From: CAVRUD01 sp963849635
Lineage (GTDB): Bacteria; Chloroflexota; Chloroflexia; Thermomicrobiales; UBA6265
DNA length: 41,137 bases
Reading direction: 5' to 3'
Assembly (NCBI GenBank): GCA_963849635.1
Contig: CAWKIA010000046.1
Coordinates: forward strand, 1 to 41,137
Both the position numbers and the translations under genes were made by a program. The notes below the pieces were generated by a model. The model saw only the letters and a list, made by a program, of their open reading frames with translations, did not search any database and was not told the origin of the DNA. Each line of letters opens with the position of its first letter. Position 1 is the first letter of the stretch. Of this stretch, positions 8,631 to 16,609 are shown one piece after another.

Positions 8631-9372
8631 TGCGGCGGTGACCCCCTTGGAGGCGGCGTCAGTTCAGTGGGGGTAGTGTAGCGGGAGCGAGAGAGCGAGA
8701 GGCGCCAGATTTATGCCTTCTATTCCTCAACTCCGTAGCGCGGCGCTGCGGCGTCACACTGGGGGGGCTATGGATCACGGGCTACCTGGGATATCCCGGC
8801 TGGAGCCGGTTGCCACGCCTAATCTTGGATCGGATGGCTGATGGCGGGTTCTGGCAATCGATGGCCTAGTGGGGTGCGTTGGGAACGCCTTGTCGCTACG
8901 ACGCCAACCATCCCAGAGGGTGGAGGAGCGGAGCGAGAGTGTCCTGGGCGGGAACGGACGCGCGGGCGTCGCGCGGAGCGCCTGGCCTGGGGCCTGGATA
9001 ACGGCTGGGAACCCGAGCCGGGCGAAGTGGTGCGCTGCCCTTAGTGCCCGCACCCGCGCCGGATGTGCCCGCTTGGTCGGGATCATGGTGTCAGGAGCAG
9101 GAGACGTTCTTTTCCAAGAGACTCCGCGCCAAGCTCCCGCTGGTGCGGCGGTGAGCCCGGTTCCGATCACGTGCTTGGCACACACCACTGAATCGGTCGA
9201 GGCGCCACACCACGAGTGTGCTGCCCGCCCGGGTGTAGGCGAGTACGTCCTATGTGGTGGCTCCTGCGTAGTCCTGTGCGCCAGCGGACAGCTTGACGGG
9301 AGGTTACAAGACCTCCGTTTTCGAGACTACGCCGACGCGATGCATGACACCGCCGGTCACGTCGGGAGACCC
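8631..9372. other. Gene-poor stretch
   Basis: About 740 bases without a gene I can support. Open frames on both strands here (for example minus 9188 to 8775 and plus 8841 to 9044) have no recognisable motif and low-complexity Arg/Pro/Ala composition typical of GC-rich shadow frames. The one clear structure is a short hairpin, GGAGGT-TACAAG-ACCTCC, at 9299-9316 followed by four T on the plus strand (9318-9321), which looks like an intrinsic terminator for rightward transcription although no rightward gene precedes it. Confidence 0.4.
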
Positions 9373-10968
9373 TCAGTGCCTCGACTTCACCCCTACCTCG
9401 AGCTCCAGGCTGCAGCGTGTGCTATACCGCTCCCGCAGCACTCGGTGCAGAATCTTGCCCGTGGCGGTCCGGGGCATCGCCTCTTCCTGGATGAACGAGA
9501 CGACCTTTGGGCGTTTGTAGCCGGCGATCTTGTTCCGGCACCACGACAGCAACTCATCCTCGGTCGCGCACTGGCCACCGTGCAGCACCACGACGGCGCA
9601 GACCGTTTCACCCCACCTGTCGTCTGGGATGCCGATGACCGCGACGTCTTTGACCTTCGGATGCGACCCAAGCAGATGTTCCACTTCGGATGGGTACACG
9701 TTCTCGCCGCCGCTGATGATCATGTTGCTCTTGCGATCCACCAGGTAGTAGTAACCGTCCTCGTCCCGCCGCGCCAGGTCACCGACGGAGAGGTATGGTC
9801 CGCGGAACGCTTCGGCGGTCTTGTCGGGTAGCTTCCAGTAGCCGCAGAACGCATAAGGCGTGCGCGAGTAGAGCTCGCCCACCTCCCCGTCGGCGACCTC
9901 CTCTCCCTGGTTATTCAGGAGCTTGATCTGCCCGCAGCCGGTGAGCTCGCGCCCGATCGAGCCCAGCTTGCGAAGCTGCTCGTCGGCACGCAGCAGCGTC
10001 ACCCATCCCGCCTCGGTGGAGCCATACCCTTCCAGGAGTTGCGAGCGTCTGAAGTGTTCCATGACGGCCAGCTTCGTCTCCTTCCGGGCCGGAGCCGAGG
10101 AAATGAGGAGCTTGGTGACGCTGTCGGCTCGGTACTTTCCCCGCACCGCGTCGGGTAACCCCAGCATCGTGGTGTAGTGCGTGGGGATCAGGGACGTGAA
10201 GGTGAGCTGCGCTTCGGACAGCGTTTTCAGGAGGTGCTCCGGATCGAAACTCTTCCGGTCGTACACCACCGTGCTTGCGCCGCAATATGGCAACACCGTG
10301 GCGTAAAACAGGGAATTGGCATGACACAGGGGCATGACGAGCAAGCCGGTGTCGTTGCTCGTGAATCCTTGATCGAGCGCCGTGACGAGTGCGAGGAGCG
10401 CGCTGTTCTCGTGACTGCGGATGGCGCCCTTGGGCTTGCCGGTGGTCCCCGAGGTGTACATGAATGCCCACGGATCCTCGGCACGAACCTGCGCCCGTGG
10501 CTCACTCGGCGATGCGCGGCCGATCAGCGCCTCATAGGATCGATATCCCGGCGGCGTCTTCCTGCCGCCAAAATGCACGTAATTCTTCGGTGCGATCGAC
10601 AGGTCGGGTCTGACTGCTTCAATCCCCTCAAGCAGGTCGTCCTGGACGACGAGAGCCCTGGCTTCAGCATCTTCCACGATGTAGAAAATCTCAGAACCGA
10701 CGAGGCGAAAGTTGATCGGAACGGCGACGAGCCCGGCCTTGGCCAGCGCCACGTAGATCTCCATCCACTCCAGGCAGTTATAGGCCAGGATCGCGACGCG
10801 GTCGCCCTTCGCGAGGCCCATGCCGAGCAGCGCGTTGGCCAGCCGGCAGGAGCGTTCGTTCCACTCGCGGAAGGTCATGGACCGCGCCAGATCTCGCGCT
10901 CCCAGTTTGTTCGGGAAGAGGCGCGCATTCCTGCTGGCGACCTCGCCCAGATGTAGCAACTGGTTCAT
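9373..10968 (-). CDS. AMP-dependent acyl-CoA ligase
   Basis: Acyl-adenylate-forming enzyme of about 531 residues (FadD / carnitine-CoA ligase type), which would activate a carboxylic acid with ATP and join it to CoA. The P-loop FMYTSGTTGKPKGA is at about residue 168; then LLEGYGSTEAGW (A5-like), LSVGDLARRDEDGYYYLVDR (A7-A8 with the AMP-ribose Asp and hinge), SGGENVYPSEVE, and the C-terminal PRTATGKILHR with the catalytic Lys. Start ATG 10968 has GAGAGGC upstream; the frame extends further but overlaps the preceding gene's end. Last gene of a leftward group with the hydratase-like gene (16 bases apart) and the ThDP enzyme. Frame intact. Substrate not predictable; context suggests a small 2-oxo or 2-hydroxy acid (inference). 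Confidence 0.9.
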   Translation of the reverse strand: MNQLLHLGEVASRNARLFPNKLGARDLARSMTFREWNERSCRLANALLGMGLAKGDRVAILAYNCLEWMEIYVALAKAGLVAVPINFRLVGSEIFYIVEDAEARALVVQDDLLEGIEAVRPDLSIAPKNYVHFGGRKTPPGYRSYEALIGRASPSEPRAQVRAEDPWAFMYTSGTTGKPKGAIRSHENSALLALVTALDQGFTSNDTGLLVMPLCHANSLFYATVLPYCGASTVVYDRKSFDPEHLLKTLSEAQLTFTSLIPTHYTTMLGLPDAVRGKYRADSVTKLLISSAPARKETKLAVMEHFRRSQLLEGYGSTEAGWVTLLRADEQLRKLGSIGRELTGCGQIKLLNNQGEEVADGEVGELYSRTPYAFCGYWKLPDKTAEAFRGPYLSVGDLARRDEDGYYYLVDRKSNMIISGGENVYPSEVEHLLGSHPKVKDVAVIGIPDDRWGETVCAVVVLHGGQCATEDELLSWCRNKIAGYKRPKVVSFIQEEAMPRTATGKILHRVLRERYSTRCSLELEVGVKSRH

Positions 10969-10984
10969 CGGCTTGCCTCTCGTC

Positions 10985-11797
10985 TCACTGGAACTGGACG
11001 TGGAGCCCATCGAGGCCGATCCCGGAGACTTCGGTGCTCCACGTCTCACCGGCATGGACGGCGACGGGCGTGGTGAGTGTGCCGGTCGTCACGATCTCAC
11101 CGGGCCAGATCGGCTCGAACTGCGGCTGGTTCTTCCGCACCGAGAACAGGTCTGCCACGGCGCGCAGGGGACTGCCCAGGACATTTGCTCCTCCACCCCG
11201 CGCCTCCACCACGCCGTCCCGTGCGAGCGTGGTCGTGAAGGTGCGCAACGCCGCGACGGGATCGGCCAGCGCGGAGACAGGCCGCCTTGGACCGACGACG
11301 AGCGCGCCGTGCAGACCGAAGTCGGCGATGGCGTCGGCCGTCCGGAATGTCCAATCCGGGAAATGGCACTGCACGATCTCGAAGCCGTGGGCGATCCAGT
11401 CGACGTGCGCCAGGAGTTCCTCCTCGTCCGTCGTGGTCGGCGGGGCGCTCCGGAAATGGAGCACGATCTCCGGCTCGAGCCTCGGCTGAGCGAGATGGCC
11501 AATCGCCACGCTACCAGATGTGGTGTCGAGGAACGACACTGTGCGGCCGTAGACGGGCGCCCAGATCGGGGAATCGACGCCGTATTGGGGCCAGATCGTG
11601 CGGTTGGTGAACCCGAGTTTGCGGCCGATCGGCCGCTCTCCTCGCGCGCGGCGGTGTAACGCGATCTGGGCACTTACGTCGTACGCGTTCTCTACCCCGA
11701 AGCCCGGCACCCGTGCCGTGATCGGCGCGATCAGGGTGGTGCGATCGAGCGCGTCGAGCAACTCCGTCGCGATGGCATCGTTTTTCAGGTCGTCCAC
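10985..11797 (-). CDS. 2-keto-4-pentenoate hydratase / oxalocrotonate decarboxylase family protein
   Basis: About 270 residues of the fumarylacetoacetate hydrolase superfamily, MhpD-like branch, whose members hydrate or decarboxylate 2-oxo-enoic acids with a divalent metal. Visible marks: RRARGERPIGRKLGFTNRT (substrate-loop Lys region), RLEPEIVLHF with the E-x-E metal ligands, HGFEIVQCHFPDW with the third acidic ligand, and WPGEIVTTGTLTTPVAVHAG, the conserved closing strand. Start ATG 11797. It lies 43 bases after the ThDP C-terminal piece and 16 bases before the acyl-CoA ligase, so the three look co-transcribed. Frame intact. In meta-cleavage pathways such hydratases act after a ring-cleavage hydrolase; no dioxygenase is present here, so a different 2-oxo acid route is likely. 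Confidence 0.85.
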   Translation of the reverse strand: MDDLKNDAIATELLDALDRTTLIAPITARVPGFGVENAYDVSAQIALHRRARGERPIGRKLGFTNRTIWPQYGVDSPIWAPVYGRTVSFLDTTSGSVAIGHLAQPRLEPEIVLHFRSAPPTTTDEEELLAHVDWIAHGFEIVQCHFPDWTFRTADAIADFGLHGALVVGPRRPVSALADPVAALRTFTTTLARDGVVEARGGGANVLGSPLRAVADLFSVRKNQPQFEPIWPGEIVTTGTLTTPVAVHAGETWSTEVSGIGLDGLHVQFQ

Positions 11798-11840
11798 GTC
11801 GAATCGGCGTCGGCACGTCTGGTCTCCATCGCTGCCTTCC

Positions 11841-12584
11841 CTACGCTACCGGCTCACCGCGCCGCCGCCGCTCTGCCTCATCCCAGGCTGTCAAGGCCTG
11901 ATAGTCCGGTCCGTAGGCCAGCCCCTTGCCGGCATCCGACGACAGCGCGTCCCGGGTGATCACGACATCGATCAGCGCGGGGGCATTGGCGAATGCCCTC
12001 TCGAGGGCCGGGCGCAGATCCGTCGGGTCGGACACGCGCTCGGCATGGAGCCCGAAGGCGCGGGCCATCATGGCGTGGTCGGCATACTGCAAGGTCGTCC
12101 CGACCACCCGGCCTCCATAGTTCATCTCCTGGTCGAGGCGCTCGATATTCCAGGCGGCGTTGTTGGCGACGACGAAGACGGCCTTGGCGTCGTGGCGCTT
12201 GGCGGTGTCGATTTCCATGGCGTTGATGCCGAAGGCGCCGTCGCCGGAGACGACCACCACCTGCTGTCCTGGGCAAGCTAAAGCTGCGGCAATGCCATAG
12301 GGAATGCCGACGCCCAGGCAGCCGAAAGCGCCGGAATCGAGGTAGGTCCGGGTATTGAAACCGACGCGCGCAAAACTGAGGATGTCTCCTCCGTCCGCAA
12401 CGGCGATGGCGTCGGGTCCGAGGACTTCGGAGAGGGCGGCGAAAATCCGGTTGGGGTGCATGTAGCCGTCTTTGCCGAAGGGGGCGGTGCTGAGCGCCTC
12501 GGCGTAGCGCGTCGAGCGTCGTACGTGCTCGCTCCGCACCGCGTCGTTCCAGCAGGCGTCAACGGCCAACGGGCGGTCATGCAT
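11841..12584 (-). CDS. ThDP-dependent enzyme, cofactor-binding (PP) domain part
   Basis: 247-residue piece equivalent to the C-terminal third of acetolactate synthase / oxalyl-CoA decarboxylase-like enzymes. It carries the diphosphate-binding motif VVSGDGAFGINAME followed by VFVVANNAAWN, the GDG-x(n)-NN signature. Upstream are DAIAVADGGDILSFA and FGCLGVGIPYGIAAALA, the helices that bind the diphosphate. It opens MHDRPLAVDACWNDAV and overlaps the end of the preceding piece by eight bases (ATGCATGA). There is no good ribosome binding site. Together with that piece it makes about 575 residues, the length of one usual chain. So either a natural two-subunit enzyme with coupled translation, or a single gene split by one base at this point. 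Given the other frameshifts in the window, the second is somewhat more likely. Confidence 0.82.
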   Translation of the reverse strand: MHDRPLAVDACWNDAVRSEHVRRSTRYAEALSTAPFGKDGYMHPNRIFAALSEVLGPDAIAVADGGDILSFARVGFNTRTYLDSGAFGCLGVGIPYGIAAALACPGQQVVVVSGDGAFGINAMEIDTAKRHDAKAVFVVANNAAWNIERLDQEMNYGGRVVGTTLQYADHAMMARAFGLHAERVSDPTDLRPALERAFANAPALIDVVITRDALSSDAGKGLAYGPDYQALTAWDEAERRRRGEPVA

Positions 12585-13557
12585 CGCTCAGAGCTAGTGC
12601 CGCCAGCGCCGCCGCCGGGCTGGCGAGCAGTTCGACCTCCCCGCGCCGGTTCTCCCGGAGTTCTTCCCAGCAGTCCGCGATGCGGATGAAGCGGGCCTGG
12701 GGAAAGACCGCCGGCGAGCCGTAGCCCAATTGGTAGTCGAGCTTGCGGCCGACGACGATCGCCAGATCCGCCTCGTGCATCACCCGGCCGCGCATGGCGC
12801 CGACCACCGAGGGGTGGTCAGACGGGACCAAGCCGCGGCTTTCCTGCGTGTCGAGATAGACGGCGCCGCACGCGTCGAGGAAGCGCACCAACTCCTCGCC
12901 CGCCCCAAGCGCACCCCGGCCACTGATGACCAAGGGGCGTTTGGCGGCAGCCACGATCGCGGCGGCTCGCTCGACATCGGCAGGGTCGGGTGGGATACAC
13001 CGTAGTGGCCTCGGGCGGAGATACTCGTCCAGGACGAGATTGGGGTGAACCGTGGCCCGCAGCACGTCCGGCGGCACCTCGATGTAAACGGGACCTGGCG
13101 TGCTGCCATCGCCCACGGCCGCGCTTACCGCCTTATCCAAATCGCGCAGCAGGTTGTCAGCCACCCGAAGCGTCCGGGACAGTCGCGTGATGGGCCGCAG
13201 GATGTCCGTGTGAGGCACGCCCTGCAGCGGGCCCAGATCGTCCTGAGGGCTCGGGGCGCAGCCACCGATCAGGAGCACGGGCGCGCGTTCCAACTGCGCG
13301 TTGGCTATGGCTGTGACACAGTTGGTCACGCCCGGACCGGCAGTGGCCAGGGCGACGCCGAGTTGTCCGGTGAGCACCGCGTGGGCATGGGCCATATGCA
13401 CCGCCGCACCCTCATCGCGCACGTCGATGATGCGCACGCCGCGCTGTGCCAGCTGATCCCAGATCGGCTGGATATGACCACCCTGCAAGCCGAACACCCG
13501 GTCGACCTTGCGGGCCACGAGAAACTCGACGATCAGCTCGGCGACCGAACTGAGCAC
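12577..13557 (-). CDS. ThDP-dependent enzyme, PYR and central domain part
   Basis: N-terminal two thirds of an acetolactate synthase-like ThDP enzyme. FGLQGGHIQPIWDQLAQRG begins the PYR domain; the catalytic Glu is in IDVRDEGAAVHMAHA; LATAGPGVTNCVTAIANAQ and APVLLIGG follow, then the central domain with RPLVISGRGALGAGEELVRF. In-frame start used here is GTG 13557. A better start, ATG at 13568-13570 with GGAGG right before it, is one base out of frame: removing one G of CAAGGTG would join MSAQ to VLSSVAELIVEF. So a one-base error or mutation at the 5' end is likely. First gene of the leftward group. Members make or break C-C bonds beside a carbonyl. With the neighbouring CoA ligase, a 2-hydroxyacyl-CoA lyase or oxalyl-CoA decarboxylase-type role is possible but unproven. 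Confidence 0.82.
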   Translation of the reverse strand: MLSSVAELIVEFLVARKVDRVFGLQGGHIQPIWDQLAQRGVRIIDVRDEGAAVHMAHAHAVLTGQLGVALATAGPGVTNCVTAIANAQLERAPVLLIGGCAPSPQDDLGPLQGVPHTDILRPITRLSRTLRVADNLLRDLDKAVSAAVGDGSTPGPVYIEVPPDVLRATVHPNLVLDEYLRPRPLRCIPPDPADVERAAAIVAAAKRPLVISGRGALGAGEELVRFLDACGAVYLDTQESRGLVPSDHPSVVGAMRGRVMHEADLAIVVGRKLDYQLGYGSPAVFPQARFIRIADCWEELRENRRGEVELLASPAAALAALALSDA

Positions 13558-13570
13558 CTTGTGCCGACAT

Positions 13571-13906
13571 GTGGCCTCCTTCTCCAGGCGCACCGTGGGC
13601 TGGCCTAATTCCTGCGCCCCTGGGCTTGAGGTTTGTTGGACCAGCGCGTTGCCTCGGCACCGCACCCGTCTTCCCTTACGCGGAAACAGGCGTAGCACTC
13701 CGCCGACGCACGGGCGCCAGGTCACGCCGGTGATGTTCGACGACGTGCATCCACTGTGCGTCTGCGCCCGTCGCCGCGCATCGTCTGGCTGACCGACTTC
13801 TTCCGAGGGTCGCGCACGATGCGACGTACGTAGGGCACGTACGTGGGGATGAGGGGGCACGTATGGATGAGGAAGTGACCCGGAGGCGCCGGAACGGGTG
13901 GATGTC
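13571..13906. other. Intergenic region upstream of the ThDP-hydratase-CoA ligase group
   Basis: About 340 bases between the regulator's stop and the ThDP gene's start, both leftward. The minus frame stays open through most of it but has no family similarity, so I do not count it as coding. It contains the repeated ACGTACGT motifs annotated separately, at the regulator end. I see no convincing -35/-10 pair. Confidence 0.45.
13824..13872. promoter_or_regulatory. Candidate operator array (repeated ACGTACGT / GATGAGG motifs)
   Basis: ACGTACGT occurs at 13824-13831 and 13837-13844, 13 bases apart; the second is the centre of a perfect palindrome, CACGTACGTG, at 13836-13845. A diverged third copy, CACGTATG, follows at 13858. 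The second and third copies share a longer direct repeat, GGGCACGTA then GGATGAGG (13833-13854 and 13855-13872). The array sits just after the LuxR-type regulator gene and upstream of the enzyme genes, where an operator would be expected. Binding by that regulator is inference. Confidence 0.45.
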
Positions 13907-16267
13907 TCAGGCGAGGCCGTGTCGGACGGCCAAAGCAGTGGCCTCGATTCGCGATTCGACTCCGAGTTTGGCAAGGATGTGGGTGACGTGCGTTGCGGCG
14001 GTGCGCTGGGTGACGAACAGCGCCGCGGCGATCTCGCGGTTGGTGCGCCCGGTCGCCACCAGCCGCAGCACCTCCAGTTCCCGCGCAGTCAGGCCGAACG
14101 GGGCCGCAGAGCGCCCGACGCGGTCGCCCCTGGACGGCCGAAACGCCAAAGCCGCCCTGCGCTCGGTCTCGGCCAACATCTCCGGAACCGGCAGGGCACG
14201 ACCTGCGGCCAGCGCCGCCGCAAACCCCGCCTCGCCCAGCGCCGCGCTGACGGCGGCCCGGGTGGGCTCGAAACTGGGCGAGGCCGTCATGGGTAGGTTT
14301 GCGCCGGTGGCTTCAAGCACCGCTTCCACTGCCCCGACGAGGTAGGCTCCCCACTCCGGGTCGCCACGCGCCGCGACGGCTCGCGCCAATCCGGCGAGGG
14401 CTCCGGCGAAGTAGCGCCGTTCCCCGATCGCCCAAGCCTGCCGCAGCCCGTCGCGACCCAGCGCCTCGGCACGGTCGAGCTCCCCCAGGTCGGTCGCGAT
14501 CTCGCCCATCAGACTCAGGTTTAGCGCGGTGGGCCACGCTATCTGCTCGGCTTGGCACACCGTGCTCGATTCCGCGAGCAATGCCGTGGCGTGGGCGTGC
14601 TCGCCCCGACCACGGGCGACAGCCGCCAGGATGGTCATCCCGAGGGCGTGCCAAAATGGGAAGGCCGCCGCACGGGCCACCTCCACCGCCTGGACCTCGA
14701 ACTCCTCGCCAAGGTCGAACTGACCTTCATAGACCGCCGTGGCGCCACGAAAGCCAAGCGCGTGGGCAAGGGTCGGTCCGTCGCCGAGTACTCGGGCCAG
14801 GGCAATGCTCGCTTCGAGCAGCTCGGCCGCCCGGCCGAACTCGCCCTGCGCCATGGCGAGGTCCCCGGCGCCCATCAGGAGGGCAGCCCGCAGAGCAGGC
14901 GCCACCTCCCCCGCGTCAGCCAGGAGCGCTTCCGTCCAGCGGCGACCCTCCCCGACCGGGCCCCGCGATCGCCAGAACCAGTGGAGCGCACTCGCCAACC
15001 GACATGCAAACTCGGTGGCTTGCTGCTCACTCGCCCAGGCAAGCGCTTCCCGCAGGTTGTCGCGCTCGGCTTCCATTCGGTCCAACCACGCCCCTGGCTC
15101 CGGTCCCCACCACGCCGGCGCCGCCCGCTCGGCCAGCGCCAGGAAGTGGACGGCGTGCTCGCGCCGGGCAGCCTCGAGCTCACTGCCCGCCGCGAGCTGC
15201 TCTAACCCGTACTCCCGCATCGTCTCCAGCATCCGGTAGCGGGGCACGTCCTCCCGCTCCTCCCGCCGCAGCAGGCTCTTGTCCGCCAGAGAAGCGACCA
15301 GATCGAACACGTCGCGGTCGCCGCCAAATCCCGCCCCGACCGCCTCGGCGGCGTCGAGCGTGAAGCCACCCCGAAAGACGGCCAGCCGCCGGAAGAGGCG
15401 TTGCTCCTCTGGAGACAGCAGATCGTAGCTCCAGGCAATGGCGTCCCGCATCGTCTGCAACCGCACCGGCAAGTCGCGCGCTCCGCCCGTCAGCACCCGC
15501 AGGCCGAGCGGGTGCTGAGTCGTCCCTGCTAGGCGGTCCAGCAGAGCCGCCGGGGGCAGGTGGCCCACCCGCGCGGCGGCCAGCTCGATGGCGAGGGGGA
15601 GACCATCCAAGCGTGCGCAGATGGTCGCCACGGTCGCCGCATTTACATCCGTCAAGGTGAAGCCGGGCCGGACCGCTTCTGCCCGCGCCAGGAACAAGCC
15701 GATTGCCTCGAACGCCATTAGGTCGACCACCGACGGGACCACACCCGGTTCGGGAAGCGTCAGCGGTGGGACCGGGAAGCCGTGTTCGCCGCTGAGACGC
15801 AGGATGTCGCGGCTGGTGATGAGCGCTGTGAGGCAGGGGCATGCGGACAGCAAGGCGGCGACCTCGGGCGCGGCCGCCACTACATGCTCGAAGTTGTCGA
15901 GGACGAGCAGCACGTGCCGGTCGTGGAGATAGTCGGTCAGGCGGTCGCGCAGGGGACGGCCGCCCATCTCGCGCAGTCCCAGCGCTTGGGCGACGGCGGG
16001 GACGACGAGACCAGGCTCGCGGAGGGGGTCGAGGGGCACAAACCAGACCCCGTCCGGAAACACACTCGCCACCTCGGCCGCGACCTGGATGGCCAGTCGG
16101 GTCTTACCCACCCCGCCGGGGCCGGTCAGGGTCAGCAGGCGAACGTCGGGGCGGAGCAGCAGGGCGACGACCGCGTCGGTCTCGCGCCTGCGGCCGATGA
16201 GTGGGGTGAGCGGGGTCGGCAGATTCGATCGACGGGCAGGAAGAGCGTCCACGGCTTCGCCGATCAC
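13907..16267 (-). CDS. Large ATPase-LuxR family transcriptional regulator (LAL-like)
   Basis: Multidomain regulator of about 786 residues. Near the N-terminus an AAA/NB-ARC-like NTPase has P-loop GPGGVGKTR (about 49-57), Walker B HVLLVLDNFEHV (about 118), sensor-like LITSRDILRLSGE, and the DGLPLAIELAAARV motif. The middle (about 400-690) is a helical TPR-like repeat region. The C-terminus (about 722-783) is a LuxR/FixJ HTH: LTARELEVLRLVATGRTNRE, then AATHVTHILAKLGVESR. Such proteins bind an effector through the repeats and activate nearby operons. The start is uncertain: GTG 16267 fits where the family usually begins (NLPTPLTPLIGR shortly after), but the frame is open to TTG 16342 and neither has a clear ribosome binding site. 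Intact frame. It precedes the ThDP-hydratase-ligase genes on the same strand, their likely target (inference). Confidence 0.88.
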   Translation of the reverse strand: MIGEAVDALPARRSNLPTPLTPLIGRRRETDAVVALLLRPDVRLLTLTGPGGVGKTRLAIQVAAEVASVFPDGVWFVPLDPLREPGLVVPAVAQALGLREMGGRPLRDRLTDYLHDRHVLLVLDNFEHVVAAAPEVAALLSACPCLTALITSRDILRLSGEHGFPVPPLTLPEPGVVPSVVDLMAFEAIGLFLARAEAVRPGFTLTDVNAATVATICARLDGLPLAIELAAARVGHLPPAALLDRLAGTTQHPLGLRVLTGGARDLPVRLQTMRDAIAWSYDLLSPEEQRLFRRLAVFRGGFTLDAAEAVGAGFGGDRDVFDLVASLADKSLLRREEREDVPRYRMLETMREYGLEQLAAGSELEAARREHAVHFLALAERAAPAWWGPEPGAWLDRMEAERDNLREALAWASEQQATEFACRLASALHWFWRSRGPVGEGRRWTEALLADAGEVAPALRAALLMGAGDLAMAQGEFGRAAELLEASIALARVLGDGPTLAHALGFRGATAVYEGQFDLGEEFEVQAVEVARAAAFPFWHALGMTILAAVARGRGEHAHATALLAESSTVCQAEQIAWPTALNLSLMGEIATDLGELDRAEALGRDGLRQAWAIGERRYFAGALAGLARAVAARGDPEWGAYLVGAVEAVLEATGANLPMTASPSFEPTRAAVSAALGEAGFAAALAAGRALPVPEMLAETERRAALAFRPSRGDRVGRSAAPFGLTARELEVLRLVATGRTNREIAAALFVTQRTAATHVTHILAKLGVESRIEATALAVRHGLA

Positions 16268-16609
16268 GTGGCAGAACAGGCTGTTGCTATCATCGTTTTC
16301 TCGCGGAGTGCCGTCAACGATGGGGCAGAGCTGTCTCAGCAACGTGCCCAGTCCGTTGAGAAGGAGCGGGCGCGGACGGCGCGCGGAGCAAGGGCCTTGA
16401 TAGATAGCGATAAAGATCCATGACAGAACGTGGTTAAGATGACAGGTGGGCTGTTTTTCTCTGAAGAACTGGAGTCTTTACTGGCGGTTCTAGGGCGTTG
16501 AAGCGACAAAATCGAATCACTGGGCCGCCCCGCGACGTTCGAAAGCGTCGGCCTAGCGATCGTCGCGGACGGTTAGTCGCGAGACGCGAGACCTGAGTGA
16601 GGTCCCATC
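16268..16609. other. Intergenic region upstream of the regulator
   Basis: About 340 bases between the LLM oxidoreductase's stop and the regulator's likely start; the first 75 bases could be regulator leader or N-terminus. A less GC-rich patch (about 16400-16500) probably holds the regulator promoter, but I cannot pick a convincing pair of hexamers. Small hairpins (GACCT-AGGTC near 16590) follow the LLM gene on the minus strand and may help end its transcript. No gene seen. Confidence 0.35.

Noticed and set aside
9293..9831. Rightward frames over the acyl-CoA ligase (8869-9831 and others)
   Set aside because: Antisense to a complete enzyme with all adenylation motifs.
13558..13974. Long N-terminal extension of the ThDP frame
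   Set aside because: The 139 extra codons show no similarity and run through the repeat array; a ribosome site and ATG near 13570 mark the true start.
16439..16501. 20-codon rightward mini-frame upstream of the regulator
   Set aside because: No ribosome site, no conservation evidence; chance frame in a less GC-rich patch.
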